64,000 bases of DNA from Actinacidiphila rubida (GTDB lineage Bacteria; Actinomycetota; Actinomycetes; Streptomycetales; Streptomycetaceae). The DNA lies in assembly GCF_900110255.1 (NCBI RefSeq), contig NZ_FODD01000008.1, positions 62,001-126,000 on the forward strand, given 5' to 3'. Each line of letters begins with the position of its first letter. The first letter of the stretch is position 1. The notes under the pieces are model-generated. The model searched no databases and was not told the origin of the DNA. It saw only the letters and a list, made by a program, of their open reading frames with translations. The position numbers and the translations under genes are program-made. Below, one piece after another: positions 36,200-49,659 of this stretch.

Positions 36200-38707
36200 T
36201 CAGGGGGCCTGCCGGAGGCGCAGCGCACGCGCCCCGTCGTCGAGGCGGTCCGCCAGAGCGCGGCGAAGAGCCGGCGTCACCGCGCCAGCGGTGACCGCCT
36301 CCCGGCCCAGCGCCAGCGTCCCCGCGTCGACGGCCGTGAACGGGAACGCGTACCGCCCGATCGCCTCGGCGATGGCCGGCCCGCGCCGCGCGGCCAGCGC
36401 CGCCGCGTCGGGGAAGAACCGCCCCGCGAACGGCGCCAGCAGCTCCGCCTGTTCGGGATGCCAGAACCCCTGCGCGGTCGCGGCGAACAGGTAGTTGGAC
36501 AGCGAGTCGTCGTGGAACATCGCCTGCCACGCCGCCTCCTTCGCCGCCTCGTCCGGCAGCGCCGCCCGGCAGCGCGCCGCGCCTTCCAGCCCCTTCGCGC
36601 TTCCGTCGCGGGCGAGTTCCGCCTCGATCTCCGCGGCTCCGGCCGCGCCGAGCACGCACAGCCTGAGCAGCATCCGCCAGCGCAGTTCCGGGTCGAGTGC
36701 GGGTGCCCCGGGGATCGCCCCGTCCTCGTACCAGCCGCGCAGCTCCGCCGCGTCCTGGCCGGTGACCGCGCAGTCGATGAGCGCGCGCGTCGCGGACAGC
36801 GCGGTCTCCGCGCGCCCGGTGGCGAGCACCGCGCGGCTCGCCTCGCCGAGCGACCCGAGCGCCTCGGTGCGCAGCGACGGCGCGAGGTAGCGGTCGGCGA
36901 GGACGGTCCGGGCGAACGTGAGGACGCCCTCGACGAGGTACGGGTCGCTCTCCGCCGGCAGGTGCCGGCAGGTCAGCGCGAGGTGCTCGCGCGGCGCGAT
37001 CCGCCCGTCGCGCACCAGGTCGCGCGCCGCGTTCCACGCGACGGCGCGGCTCAGCGCGTCCGGCAGGCTGCTCAGGGTCGCGGAGAGCGTCTCCCAGGAG
37101 CGTTCGTCGAAACGGATCTTCGCGAACGTCAGGTCGCCGTCGTTGAGCAGGATCAAGTCGGGTCGCGGCCCGGACAGTTCGCGCTTCTCCACGACCGCGG
37201 TGGCGGTGATGTCGAGGGTGCTGCGGTCCCGTTCGACCAGCCGCCCGGCGTCGGCGACGGCCCGGTCGTACAGGCCGACGCCGATGCGGTGCGGGCGGCC
37301 GCCGGAGTGGTTGACCTCCAGGCGCCAGCCGTTGGGCGCCGGCGACGCGGCGGGGGTGAGCGTGTCGAGGCCGCTGGTGCGCAGCCACGCGTCCGCCCAC
37401 GCGGGCACGTCGCGGTCGGTGGCCGTGGACAGCGAGTCGATGAAGTCGGCGAGGGCGGCGTTGCCGAAGCGGTGCCGCGCGAAGTGCTCGTTGATGCCGG
37501 CCAGGAACTCCTTGCGGCCGAGCCACGCGACGAGTTGGCGCAGCGCGGACGCGCCCTTGGCGTACGAGATGCCGTCGAAGTTGGTGAGGGCGGAGGCGGT
37601 GTCGGGCACGGCCTCGGGGGCGGGCGCGACGGGGTGGGTGGAGGGCCGCTGGTCGGCGTCGCTCCCCCATGCCTTGCGGACGACCGCGAAGTCGTTCCAG
37701 GTGCCGGTGAACCGGGTGGCCTCGCTGACGACCTGGTAGCCCATGTACTCGGCGAACGACTCGTTGAGCCAGATGTCGTCCCACCAGCGCAGGGTGACGA
37801 GGTCGCCGAACCACATGTGGGCCATCTCGTGGGCGATGACCACCGCGCGGAACTGCGCCTCGGTGGGCGTCACGGCCGACCGGCTGACGTACTCGTCGCG
37901 GAAGGTGACCAGCCCCGGGTTCTCCATGGCGCCGGCGTTGAACTCCGGCACGAACGCCTGGTCGTAGGAGTCGAACGGGTAGGGCTCGTCGAAGAGTTCG
38001 TGGTACCGGTCGAAGCACGTGCGGGTGATGTCGAACAGGTCGTCCGCGTCGCGGTCCAGGTAGGGGGCGAGCGAGCGGCGGCAGTGCAGGCCGAAGGGGA
38101 TGCCGGCGTGCTCGGTGCGCACCGAGTGGTAGGGCCCGGCGACCACGCACAGGAGGTAGGTGGCCAGCGGCGGGGTGGTGGCGAGCTTCCAGCGGCCCGG
38201 CGCGGTCCGGGTGCCCAGCGCGTTGCCGAGGACCGTCCACTCCTCGGGCGCGGTGACCTCGACGTCGAACACGGCCTTCAGGTCGGGCTGGTCGAAGGCG
38301 GCGGCGACCCGCTGCACGTCGTCGAGGAACAGCTGCGTGTAGACGTACACCTCGCCGTCGGCGGGGTCGGTGAAGCGGTGCATGCCCTCGCCGGTGCGCG
38401 AGTAGCGCATGTCGGCCTCGACCCGCAGTTCGTGCTCGCCGGCCGTCAGGCCGGTCAGCGGCAGCCGGTTGCCGTCCAGCAGCGCCGGGTCCAGCGCGCG
38501 GCCGTCGAGTGCGACGCGGTGCAGCGCGGCGGGTCTCACCTCGGCGAAGGTGTCGCAGTCCCGCAGTGCCGTGAACCGGATCACCGTGGTCGAGCCGAAC
38601 ACCTCCTCGCCCCTGGTGAGGTCGAGGTCGATCGCGTAACGCTGGACGGACAGGTCGCGGGCGCGGGTCTCGGCTTCCGCGCGGGTCAGTGCTGGCATGC
38701 GGCTCAT
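36200..38707 (-). CDS. pepN: Aminopeptidase N (M1 family)
   Basis: An 835-residue zinc aminopeptidase of the actinobacterial PepN type. The exopeptidase loop FNAGAMENPGLVTF is near residue 255 and the zinc site HEMAHMWFGDLVTLRWWDDIWLNESFAEY-type HExxH-18-E lies at about 294-317 (read in parts). The C-terminal ERAP1-like helical domain is present (GALPDALSR-like to KLDDGAR). It trims N-terminal residues from peptides in the cytoplasm. Start MSRMPALTRAE at 38707 with GAGG 4 bases upstream; a second ATG at 38698 is possible. It is divergent from the serpin fusion gene. Confidence 0.95.
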   Translation of the reverse strand: MSRMPALTRAEAETRARDLSVQRYAIDLDLTRGEEVFGSTTVIRFTALRDCDTFAEVRPAALHRVALDGRALDPALLDGNRLPLTGLTAGEHELRVEADMRYSRTGEGMHRFTDPADGEVYVYTQLFLDDVQRVAAAFDQPDLKAVFDVEVTAPEEWTVLGNALGTRTAPGRWKLATTPPLATYLLCVVAGPYHSVRTEHAGIPFGLHCRRSLAPYLDRDADDLFDITRTCFDRYHELFDEPYPFDSYDQAFVPEFNAGAMENPGLVTFRDEYVSRSAVTPTEAQFRAVVIAHEMAHMWFGDLVTLRWWDDIWLNESFAEYMGYQVVSEATRFTGTWNDFAVVRKAWGSDADQRPSTHPVAPAPEAVPDTASALTNFDGISYAKGASALRQLVAWLGRKEFLAGINEHFARHRFGNAALADFIDSLSTATDRDVPAWADAWLRTSGLDTLTPAASPAPNGWRLEVNHSGGRPHRIGVGLYDRAVADAGRLVERDRSTLDITATAVVEKRELSGPRPDLILLNDGDLTFAKIRFDERSWETLSATLSSLPDALSRAVAWNAARDLVRDGRIAPREHLALTCRHLPAESDPYLVEGVLTFARTVLADRYLAPSLRTEALGSLGEASRAVLATGRAETALSATRALIDCAVTGQDAAELRGWYEDGAIPGAPALDPELRWRMLLRLCVLGAAGAAEIEAELARDGSAKGLEGAARCRAALPDEAAKEAAWQAMFHDDSLSNYLFAATAQGFWHPEQAELLAPFAGRFFPDAAALAARRGPAIAEAIGRYAFPFTAVDAGTLALGREAVTAGAVTPALRRALADRLDDGARALRLRQAP

Positions 38708-38974
38708 GCTGCCTCACGTGCGTGTCGGTGGATACGGATTTCCCGGTCAGTCGTGCGATTCCCCTGCCCGCACGGCGCGAAGTGAGTCCCCGGCGCCGCC
38801 GGTCAGGGGCTCGCCGCGGCCGTGCGGGGCGGCGCCGGGCGGATCGGGAAGCGCGGCCTGGTGATCGTCGCCGTCCCGGGCGTCACTTGTACGGTGGCCC
38901 CACCCGCGCGGACGGGCGGGGGCACGCGCGGCCCGCGGGACATCCGCCCGGCAGGGCCCGGTGCTGCGAACGGC

Positions 38975-38998
38975 TGCCGTACCGGGCGCGGTACGGCA
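38975..38998. promoter_or_regulatory. Palindromic operator candidate upstream of the serpin fusion gene
   Basis: TGCCGTACC-GGGCGC-GGTACGGCA is a perfect 9+9 inverted repeat with a 6-base centre, ending 50 bp before the ATG at 39049. Size and symmetry fit a dimeric repressor site. The whole 341-bp divergent region (38708-39048) contains no gene. Confidence 0.55.
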
Positions 38999-39048
38999 CG
39001 GTAAGGGCGAGGACAGGCAGGAACCGGCGACGGCACAGGGGGCTCGCG

Positions 39049-41259
39049 ATGACGGAGCGAACGGACGGGGCGGCCGGCGGGGACGGCGGGGACGGCGGGG
39101 ATGTCCGGGGCGCGGCCGCGCGGACCGCCGGGAGCGCGGCGGTGTCTCCCGCCCGGTACGCGGTGGCGGTGCGGGAGTTGGCCGCACGCTGGCTGCCCGC
39201 GGTGGCCGGCGCGGGCTCGCCGGACGGGCCGGCGGAGGCCGGCGACCTGGCGTGCTCCCCGGCGGGGCTGTGGCTGGCGCTGGCCGCGCTCGCCGCCGGC
39301 GCCGCGGGCGACACCGCGCGGGAGCTGCGGGCCCTGCTGGGCGTCGCGGGCCCCGAGGCGGCCCCGGCGGTCACTGACGCGGCGCGCGCCCTGGCGGCGA
39401 CCGACGCGCTGGCCGCCGCCACCGGTGTGTGGAGCCGGGCCGAGGTGCGGCCGGGCTACCGGGCGGCGCTGCCCGATGTCGGCTTCGGACCGCTGACGGA
39501 CCGGGCGGCACTGGACGCGTGGGTGCGGCGGGCCACCGGCGGCCTCATCGGGCGGCTGCCGCTGGACGTGCCCGCCGACGCACGTCTGGTCCTCGTCAAC
39601 GCCCTCGCGCTGCGGGCCCGTTGGGTGACCCCGTTCCCCGAGAGGGACACCCGGCCGCGGGACTTCACGGACGCGGCGGGACGGGTGCGGCAGGTGCCGA
39701 CGATGCACGGCGACGTCCCCGTCGACGCGGCATGGACCACCGCGGGCGGCGCGACCGTCGTCGAACTGCGGTGCGAGGCGGGGCCCGGCGGCGCTGCGGG
39801 TGCCAGGGTGCGCTTCGTGCTGGGGCCGCCCGGCACGGGCGCGGCCGCGGTGCTGCCCGAGGCGTGGTCGGACGTCCGCACGCCCGTCGGGGCCGGGCGG
39901 GTGACCGTGGCGCTGCCGCGCCTGACCCTGCGCGGCACCGTCGACGTCACCGCGCACTTCGGCGCGCTCGGGCTCCGGCACGCGGCCGGGCCGGGCGCCG
40001 ACTTCTCCGGGCTGTCGCCCGAGCCGCTGCACGTGTCGCGGGTGGCGCAGGAGTGCCTGCTGCGGGTCGGCGAGCTGGGGGTGGAGGCCGCGGCGGTGAC
40101 CGCGGTCGCGGTCCGGCGCACGGCGGTCGCGCGACGGCCGGCGCTGCGCGTCGCCTTCGACCGGCCGTTCGGCGTCGTCGTGCTGCCCGCGGAGGGCGCC
40201 GGCGACGTGCCGCTGCTCGCCGCGTGGCAGGCGAGCGCGCCCGCCGGCCCGGAGCCGCCGGCGTACGCGCTGGACGAGGAGGAGCCGCCGGAGGTGCGGC
40301 GGATGACGTTCGTGCCGTTCCTGCCGAACGGGCACTGCGTGGCCGTGGAGCACCCCGACGGATCGGTGCGGCTGCCGGCGGGCGAGGTGCGGCCGGGCGA
40401 GGTGTGGCTGCGCGACACCGCGCTGCGCGTCCCGCTGGAGACGGCCGGTTTCCGCATCCAGCTGGTGCGGCCGTTCGCGTACCGGGCGGTCGGCCGGCAC
40501 GTGTACGTCCGTGTCGAGGGCGACCGTTACCAGGGCCGGCGCCGGCACGCCGACGTGCCGTGGCGCACCGGCACTCCGGAGGAGCTGGCGCCCGCTCTGA
40601 CGGACCCGGTCGAGCGGTCGGCGGTGCGGGACGCGGGCGCGTCGCGGGCCTCGCAGAGCGAGGCGTCGTACTTCGCGGCCGTGGTGCGGCAGATCGAGCT
40701 GTCGTACCTGCGGGAGGGCAACCCGCCGGAGAGCGGTTCCGGGTTCGGCGCGGGCCCGGAGCAGTGGCGGGTGCAGCGGCGCATGGTCGTGGACGGACTG
40801 CACCGCGACGGCACGTTCCTGGACGTGGGCTGCGCCAACGGCCTGCTGATGGAGTCGGTGGCGGCGTGGGCCGCGGAGGACGGCCGGGCCGTCGAACCGT
40901 ACGGGGTGGACCTGTCCCCGGGCCTGGTCGCGGAGGCGCGGCGGCGGCTGCCGCGGTGGGCGGACCGGATCGCGGTCGGCAACGCGCTGGACTGGACGCC
41001 GGGGGACGGCCGCCGCTTCACGTTCGTGCACGTCCTGGCGGACTGCGTGCCGCCGGTCCGCTTCCCCGACGTGGTGCGGCACGCGCTGGACCGGCTGGTC
41101 GAGCCGGGCGGCCGGCTGCTGGTGAGCGTCTACCAGCCGGTGGGCGGCACCGCGCCGCGCGCGGCCGAGCGGCTGGCGGCCGCCGGTGCCGTGGTCGCCG
41201 GGCACAGCGAGAGTGCGGGCGTTCCCGGTACGGCGACAACCGCCTGGTGCGACGCGTAG
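39049..41259 (+). CDS. Serpin - Nudix-like - SAM methyltransferase fusion protein
   Basis: A 736-residue single reading frame with three modules and no signal peptide. Residues about 30-393 are a serpin: VNALALRARWVTPF (183-196), the reactive-loop hinge GELGVEAAAVTAV (341-353) and FDRPFGVVVLP (370-380). Counting from the hinge puts P1 near T358-R357, but P14 is Val, not Thr/Ser. Residues about 415-505 look like a Nudix-type fold without a complete Nudix box (FVPFLPNGHCVAVEHPDG, RLPAGEV, VPLETAGFRIQLVRPF). Residues about 525-736 are a class I methyltransferase with motif I FLDVGCANGLLM (590-601), YGVDLSPGLVAEA and LVEPGGRLLVSVY. The start has AGGGGG upstream; an internal ATG at codon 419 could start the last two modules alone. 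A protease-inhibitor role is inferred only from the fold. Confidence 0.82.
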   Translation: MTERTDGAAGGDGGDGGDVRGAAARTAGSAAVSPARYAVAVRELAARWLPAVAGAGSPDGPAEAGDLACSPAGLWLALAALAAGAAGDTARELRALLGVAGPEAAPAVTDAARALAATDALAAATGVWSRAEVRPGYRAALPDVGFGPLTDRAALDAWVRRATGGLIGRLPLDVPADARLVLVNALALRARWVTPFPERDTRPRDFTDAAGRVRQVPTMHGDVPVDAAWTTAGGATVVELRCEAGPGGAAGARVRFVLGPPGTGAAAVLPEAWSDVRTPVGAGRVTVALPRLTLRGTVDVTAHFGALGLRHAAGPGADFSGLSPEPLHVSRVAQECLLRVGELGVEAAAVTAVAVRRTAVARRPALRVAFDRPFGVVVLPAEGAGDVPLLAAWQASAPAGPEPPAYALDEEEPPEVRRMTFVPFLPNGHCVAVEHPDGSVRLPAGEVRPGEVWLRDTALRVPLETAGFRIQLVRPFAYRAVGRHVYVRVEGDRYQGRRRHADVPWRTGTPEELAPALTDPVERSAVRDAGASRASQSEASYFAAVVRQIELSYLREGNPPESGSGFGAGPEQWRVQRRMVVDGLHRDGTFLDVGCANGLLMESVAAWAAEDGRAVEPYGVDLSPGLVAEARRRLPRWADRIAVGNALDWTPGDGRRFTFVHVLADCVPPVRFPDVVRHALDRLVEPGGRLLVSVYQPVGGTAPRAAERLAAAGAVVAGHSESAGVPGTATTAWCDA

Positions 41260-41283
41260 GCTCGATCACCAGGGGAGGTGTTC

Positions 41284-42207
41284 ATGGCCGAGCCAGTGGA
41301 GCCCGGGGCGTCCGCCGCCGCGAGCGAGCCGATCGTGCACGGTTTCCCGCACCTGGTGACGATCCAGTCCGCGCTCACCGCGCTCTACCGGCGGCTGTCG
41401 GCGGACGGAGTGGCCCGGTTCGCCGCGAGCGTGCATCCCGAACTGGTGGACTTCCCCGACGGCGACGACCTGTATCTGGGCGCGCAGCGCATCGCCCGCG
41501 TCATGGTCCAGCACTTCCGGCTGCCGGACGCCCGGATGGTGGTGGGCTTTCGCGACATGGTGCACGCGGGGAACGTCGAACTCGCCGCGGGGCCCGAGTA
41601 CTTCATCGAGCTCCACGCGCGGTTCCGCACCGACCGGCGGGACGTGGGCGCGGCCCTCGCGCACGAGGTCATGCACGTCTACCTGCACCGGCTGGGCCTG
41701 GAGTTCCCCGGCACCCGCGACAACGAGATCCTCACCGACACGGCGACGGCGTATCTGGGCGCCGGATGGCTCCTGCTGGACGCCTACCGCGAGGAGGCGG
41801 CGATCCGCGGCGAGCGGCTGATGATGTCCGCGTACAAGCTGGGCTATCTCACGCCGGAGGAGTTCGGGTACGTCCTCGCCAAGCGGGCGCTGGCGTTCGG
41901 CGACGACATCGAGCCGTGGTTCCGCAGCGCGCAGGCGCGGGACGCGTACCGGGAGGGGCTGACCCGGGCCCGCCAGGACCTGCACCGGCCGCCGCTGGCC
42001 GCGGCCGGGTGGGCGGCGCGGCGGCGCTACGCCAGGGACCGCCGGGGGTTGGCCTCCGGCCCGGACTACGCGTTCGACGGCACGCCGTCCGCCGTGCGGG
42101 TGTCCTTCCCCTGCCCCACGTGCCGGCAGCGCATACGGCTTCCCAGCAGGGGCCGCGTCCGCGCGAGGTGCACGCTCTGCCACTCCGTTCTGGACTGCGA
42201 CACGTAG
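41284..42207 (+). CDS. Putative zinc metalloprotease with C-terminal zinc ribbon
   Basis: A 307-residue protein. The motif ALAHEVMHVYLHRLG gives a gluzincin-type zinc site (H127, E128, H131), with E148 in RDNEILTD as the likely third ligand. The C-terminus has two CxxC pairs (C277/C280 and C296/C299), a zinc ribbon. No signal peptide or transmembrane segment is seen, so it is cytoplasmic. The family was not recognised by name; the site resembles IrrE/ImmA-like peptidases. It starts 24 bp after the serpin fusion gene with GGGAGG 5 bases upstream, so co-expression is likely. Catalysis is inferred from the HExxH motif. Confidence 0.72.
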   Translation: MAEPVEPGASAAASEPIVHGFPHLVTIQSALTALYRRLSADGVARFAASVHPELVDFPDGDDLYLGAQRIARVMVQHFRLPDARMVVGFRDMVHAGNVELAAGPEYFIELHARFRTDRRDVGAALAHEVMHVYLHRLGLEFPGTRDNEILTDTATAYLGAGWLLLDAYREEAAIRGERLMMSAYKLGYLTPEEFGYVLAKRALAFGDDIEPWFRSAQARDAYREGLTRARQDLHRPPLAAAGWAARRRYARDRRGLASGPDYAFDGTPSAVRVSFPCPTCRQRIRLPSRGRVRARCTLCHSVLDCDT

Positions 42208-42273
42208 CCACGCACCGCTCGCCGGCAACGCGCCCTTCCGGGCAGGGCGAGCTCCGGGCACGGGGAAAAGATG

Positions 42274-42304
42274 GGCGCCCGCCGGGGTCGGGGTGGCGGG
42301 CGCC
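42274..42304 (-). terminator. Terminator of gltD
   Basis: GGCGCCCGCC (42274-42283) and GGCGGGCGCC (42295-42304) form a perfect 10-bp stem. On the minus strand it is followed by ATCTTTTCC, giving a short U-run. It lies between gltD and the convergent metalloprotease gene. Confidence 0.8.
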
Positions 42305-42355
42305 GCATCGCGTTCCGCACGCCGTTGTGCGGGACGACAGGGGAGGCGGGACGCC

Positions 42356-43811
42356 TCAGACGGTCAGGGGCCGGTCGGTGGGCCGGATCGGCGCGGGCAG
42401 CGCGGACTGCACCCCGGTGAGGTACGCGTCGACCGCCCGCGCGGCCGAGCGCCCTTCGGCGATCGCCCACACGATGAGCGACTGCCCGCGTCCGGCGTCG
42501 CCGGCCACGAACACGCCGTCCACGTTCGTCGCGTAGTCCGCGTCGCGCGCGATGTTGCCGCGCGCGTCCAGGGCCAGACCGAGCTGCTCGATCATGCCGT
42601 TGGCCTGGTCAGTGCCGGTGAAGCCCATCGCGAGCGTCACCAGGTCCGCGGGGATGATCCGCTCGGTGCCCTCCTGCGGGACGAACGTGCCGTCCTCGAA
42701 GACCACCTCCACCAGGTGCAGTTCGCGGACGTTGCCGTTCTCGTCACCGGTGAACCGCACGGTGTTGACGGCGTAGACCCGCTCGCCGCCCTCCTCGTGC
42801 GCCGAGGTGACCTTGTAGACCATCGGCATCGTCGGCCACGGCTGGTGCACGGGCCGGTCGTCGGACGGCCGCGGCATGATCTCCAGCTGGGTGACGGACA
42901 GCGCGCCCTGGCGGTGTGCGGTGCCGACGCAGTCCGCGCCGGTGTCGCCGCCGCCGATGACCACGACGTGCTTGCCCTCCGCGGTGATCGGGGGCTGCAC
43001 GAAGTCGCCCTCCTGCACCTTGTTGGACAGCGGCAGGTACTCCATCGCCTGGTGGATGCCGGCCAGTTCGCGGCCCTCGACGGGCAGGTCCCGCCACTGC
43101 GTGGCGCCGGCCGCGACGACCACCGCGTCGTAGCGCTTCGCGAGCTTGCCGGCGTCCAGGTCGGTGCCGATCTGCACGCCGGTGCGGAACTTGGTGCCCT
43201 CCGCGCGCATCTGCTCGATGCGGCGGTTGATGTGCCGCTTCTCCATCTTGAACTCGGGGATGCCGTAGCGCAGCAGCCCGCCGATGCGGTCGGCCCGCTC
43301 GTACACGGCCACGGTGTGGCCGGCCCGGGTGAGCTGCTGGGCGGCGGCCAGCCCGGCGGGGCCGGAGCCGATCACCGCGACGGTCTTGCCGGACAGCCGC
43401 TCCGGCGGCTGCGGGGTGACGTCGCCGCTGTCCCACGCCTTGTCGATGATGGTGACTTCGACGTTCTTGATGGTGACGGCCGGCTGGTTGATGCCGAGCA
43501 CGCACGCCGACTCGCAGGGCGCCGGGCACAGCCGCCCGGTGAACTCCGGGAAGTTGTTGGTGGCGTGCAACCGCTCGGACGCGGCCTTCCAGTCCTCGCG
43601 GTAGGCGTAGTCGTTCCACTCGGGGATCAGGTTCCCCAGCGGGCAGCCGTTGTGGCAGAACGGGATGCCGCAGTCCATGCAGCGGCCGGCCTGCTTGCTG
43701 ATGATCGGCAGCAGGCCGCCGGGGACGTAGACCTCGTTCCAGTCCTGCCTGCGCTCCTCGACCGGACGGGACGGCGCGCCCTCGCGGCCGGTGGTGAGGA
43801 AGCCCTTGGGG

Positions 43812-43819
<8 letters not shown>
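42356..43819 (-). CDS. gltD: Glutamate synthase (NADPH) small subunit
   Basis: A 487-residue flavoprotein that passes electrons from NADPH to GltB. The N-terminal ferredoxin-like region has the cysteine set [14 protein letters not shown] and [12 protein letters not shown] for iron-sulfur clusters. Two nucleotide-binding folds follow ([17 protein letters not shown] near residue 150 and [15 protein letters not shown] near 290). [18 protein letters not shown] ends the FAD domain. It overlaps the gltB stop by eight bases, so the subunits are translationally coupled. Confidence 0.96.
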
Positions 43820-48356
<4,537 letters not shown>

Positions 48357-48435
48357 GGCTCTCCCGTCGTCGTCTTGGCTGATATGCATCGCCCGTCATA
48401 GGCATGCGCAACAGGGACGACGTTGGCCCTCTGCG

Positions 48436-48451
48436 ATTTCGTGCAGGTTAC
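48436..48451 (-). promoter_or_regulatory. Possible GlnR half-site upstream of gltB
   Basis: The minus strand reads GTAAC-CTGCAC-GAAAT, close to one a/b pair of the GlnR box (GTnAC, six bases, GAAAC), about 80 bp before the gltB start. The expected second pair is not clear. The rest of the 419-bp gap (48357-48775) holds no gene. Confidence 0.3.
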
Positions 48452-48775
48452 ATGATGGCCGAGTGTTCGAGAAGCGGATATGTGATTCCAGCATGTGGAC
48501 ACACCGGGGGCGTGGGGCGATGATTTCAGGCCAGCCTGGAGCGGCTGTCCGGGTCGAGGGTGCGGAGGTCGCGCTGCCTGGCGGCTCTGCCGGCGTGCGC
48601 GTTCCCCAGTAATGCCCGGTCGCCACGTCGCTGAAACAACCCGACCGGCCTCAGCCCTCACTCCCGGCACGAGGTGCGCAGTACTTCGCCCTCATCCGGC
48701 GGGGGCGGCTCTCAAGGCGGGCGACCCCCGGCTTTCGGGGCACGCACTGGACCCCCGGGCAGGCGGCAGGCGGTG

Positions 48776-49528
48776 TCAGCCGACCGCAGTGCCGATGACG
48801 GCGCCGATGCCGAAGGTGATCGCCGCCGCGGCACCGCCCAGCACGAGCTGGCGGACACCGCTGAACCACCAGGAGCGCGCGGTGACCCGCGCGACCGCCG
48901 CGCCGCAGGCGAACAGGCCGGCCATGGCGAGCAGCACCGCCGGCCACAGCGCGGTCGCACCCAGAAGGTAGGGAAGCACCGGCAGCAGCGCGCCCAGGGC
49001 GAAGGACGCGAACGAGGACACCGCGGCGACCAGCGGCGACGGCAGGTCCGTGGGGTCGACGCCCAGCTCCTCCCGCGCGTGGATCTCCAGCGCCTGCTCG
49101 GGATCGGCGGACATCTGCCGGGCCACCTCGTGCGCCAGCTCGGGGTCCACCCCGCGCGCCACGTACAGCGACGCCAGTTCGCGCAGCTCGTCCTCGGGGT
49201 TCCGGTCCAGCTCGATGCGCTCGACCGCGAGCTCCGCCTCGACCAGCTCGCGCTGGGAGGCCACCGACGTGTACTCGCCCGCCGCCATGGAGAACGCACC
49301 CGCCGCCAGGCCCGCCAGGCCCGTGACGACCATCGTGCGGGAGCTGACGTCGCCGCCGGCCATGCCCGTCAGCAGCGCCAGGTTCGACACCAGGCCGTCC
49401 ATCGCGCCGAACACCGCGGGCCGCAGCCAGCCGCCGCTGACGTCGCGGTGCGAGTGGTGCGAGACGTGCTCGGGGGCCGGGGCCTCAGCGGTGGTGGTGG
49501 TGCCACTCCCCGCGACTGCCGTGCTCAT
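48776..49528 (-). CDS. VIT1/CCC1-type iron/manganese transporter
   Basis: A 250-residue membrane protein. Family marks are WLRPAVFGAMDGLVSNLALLTGMAG (about 35-58), LAGAFSMAAGEYTSVASQRELVEAE (about 80-103), a soluble acidic cytoplasmic segment with metal-binding Glu/Asp, and three C-terminal helices (ALGALLPVLPYLLG, LLAMAGLFACGAAVA, GGAAAAITFGIGAVIG). Relatives move Fe2+ or Mn2+ out of the cytoplasm. The start at 49528 has GGAGGGG upstream, and an earlier in-frame ATG seven codons before is less likely. Confidence 0.9.
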   Translation of the reverse strand: MSTAVAGSGTTTTAEAPAPEHVSHHSHRDVSGGWLRPAVFGAMDGLVSNLALLTGMAGGDVSSRTMVVTGLAGLAAGAFSMAAGEYTSVASQRELVEAELAVERIELDRNPEDELRELASLYVARGVDPELAHEVARQMSADPEQALEIHAREELGVDPTDLPSPLVAAVSSFASFALGALLPVLPYLLGATALWPAVLLAMAGLFACGAAVARVTARSWWFSGVRQLVLGGAAAAITFGIGAVIGTAVG

Positions 49529-49659
49529 GCCTGCCCCTCCCCCGGGCACACCGCGCCCGCGTCACTTCGGAAACCTCAGTCACCGTACGCGGGACACGCA
49601 ACCGCCGCCAGCAAGGAAAGGCTGCCCTGACCTGCGGTTACGTGGAAGAAACAAACGGA

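Noticed and set aside
39049..41259. Two separate genes instead of a fusion
   Set aside because: There is no stop between the serpin and Nudix-like parts; an internal ATG at codon 419 has no clear ribosome-binding site, although it cannot be ruled out.
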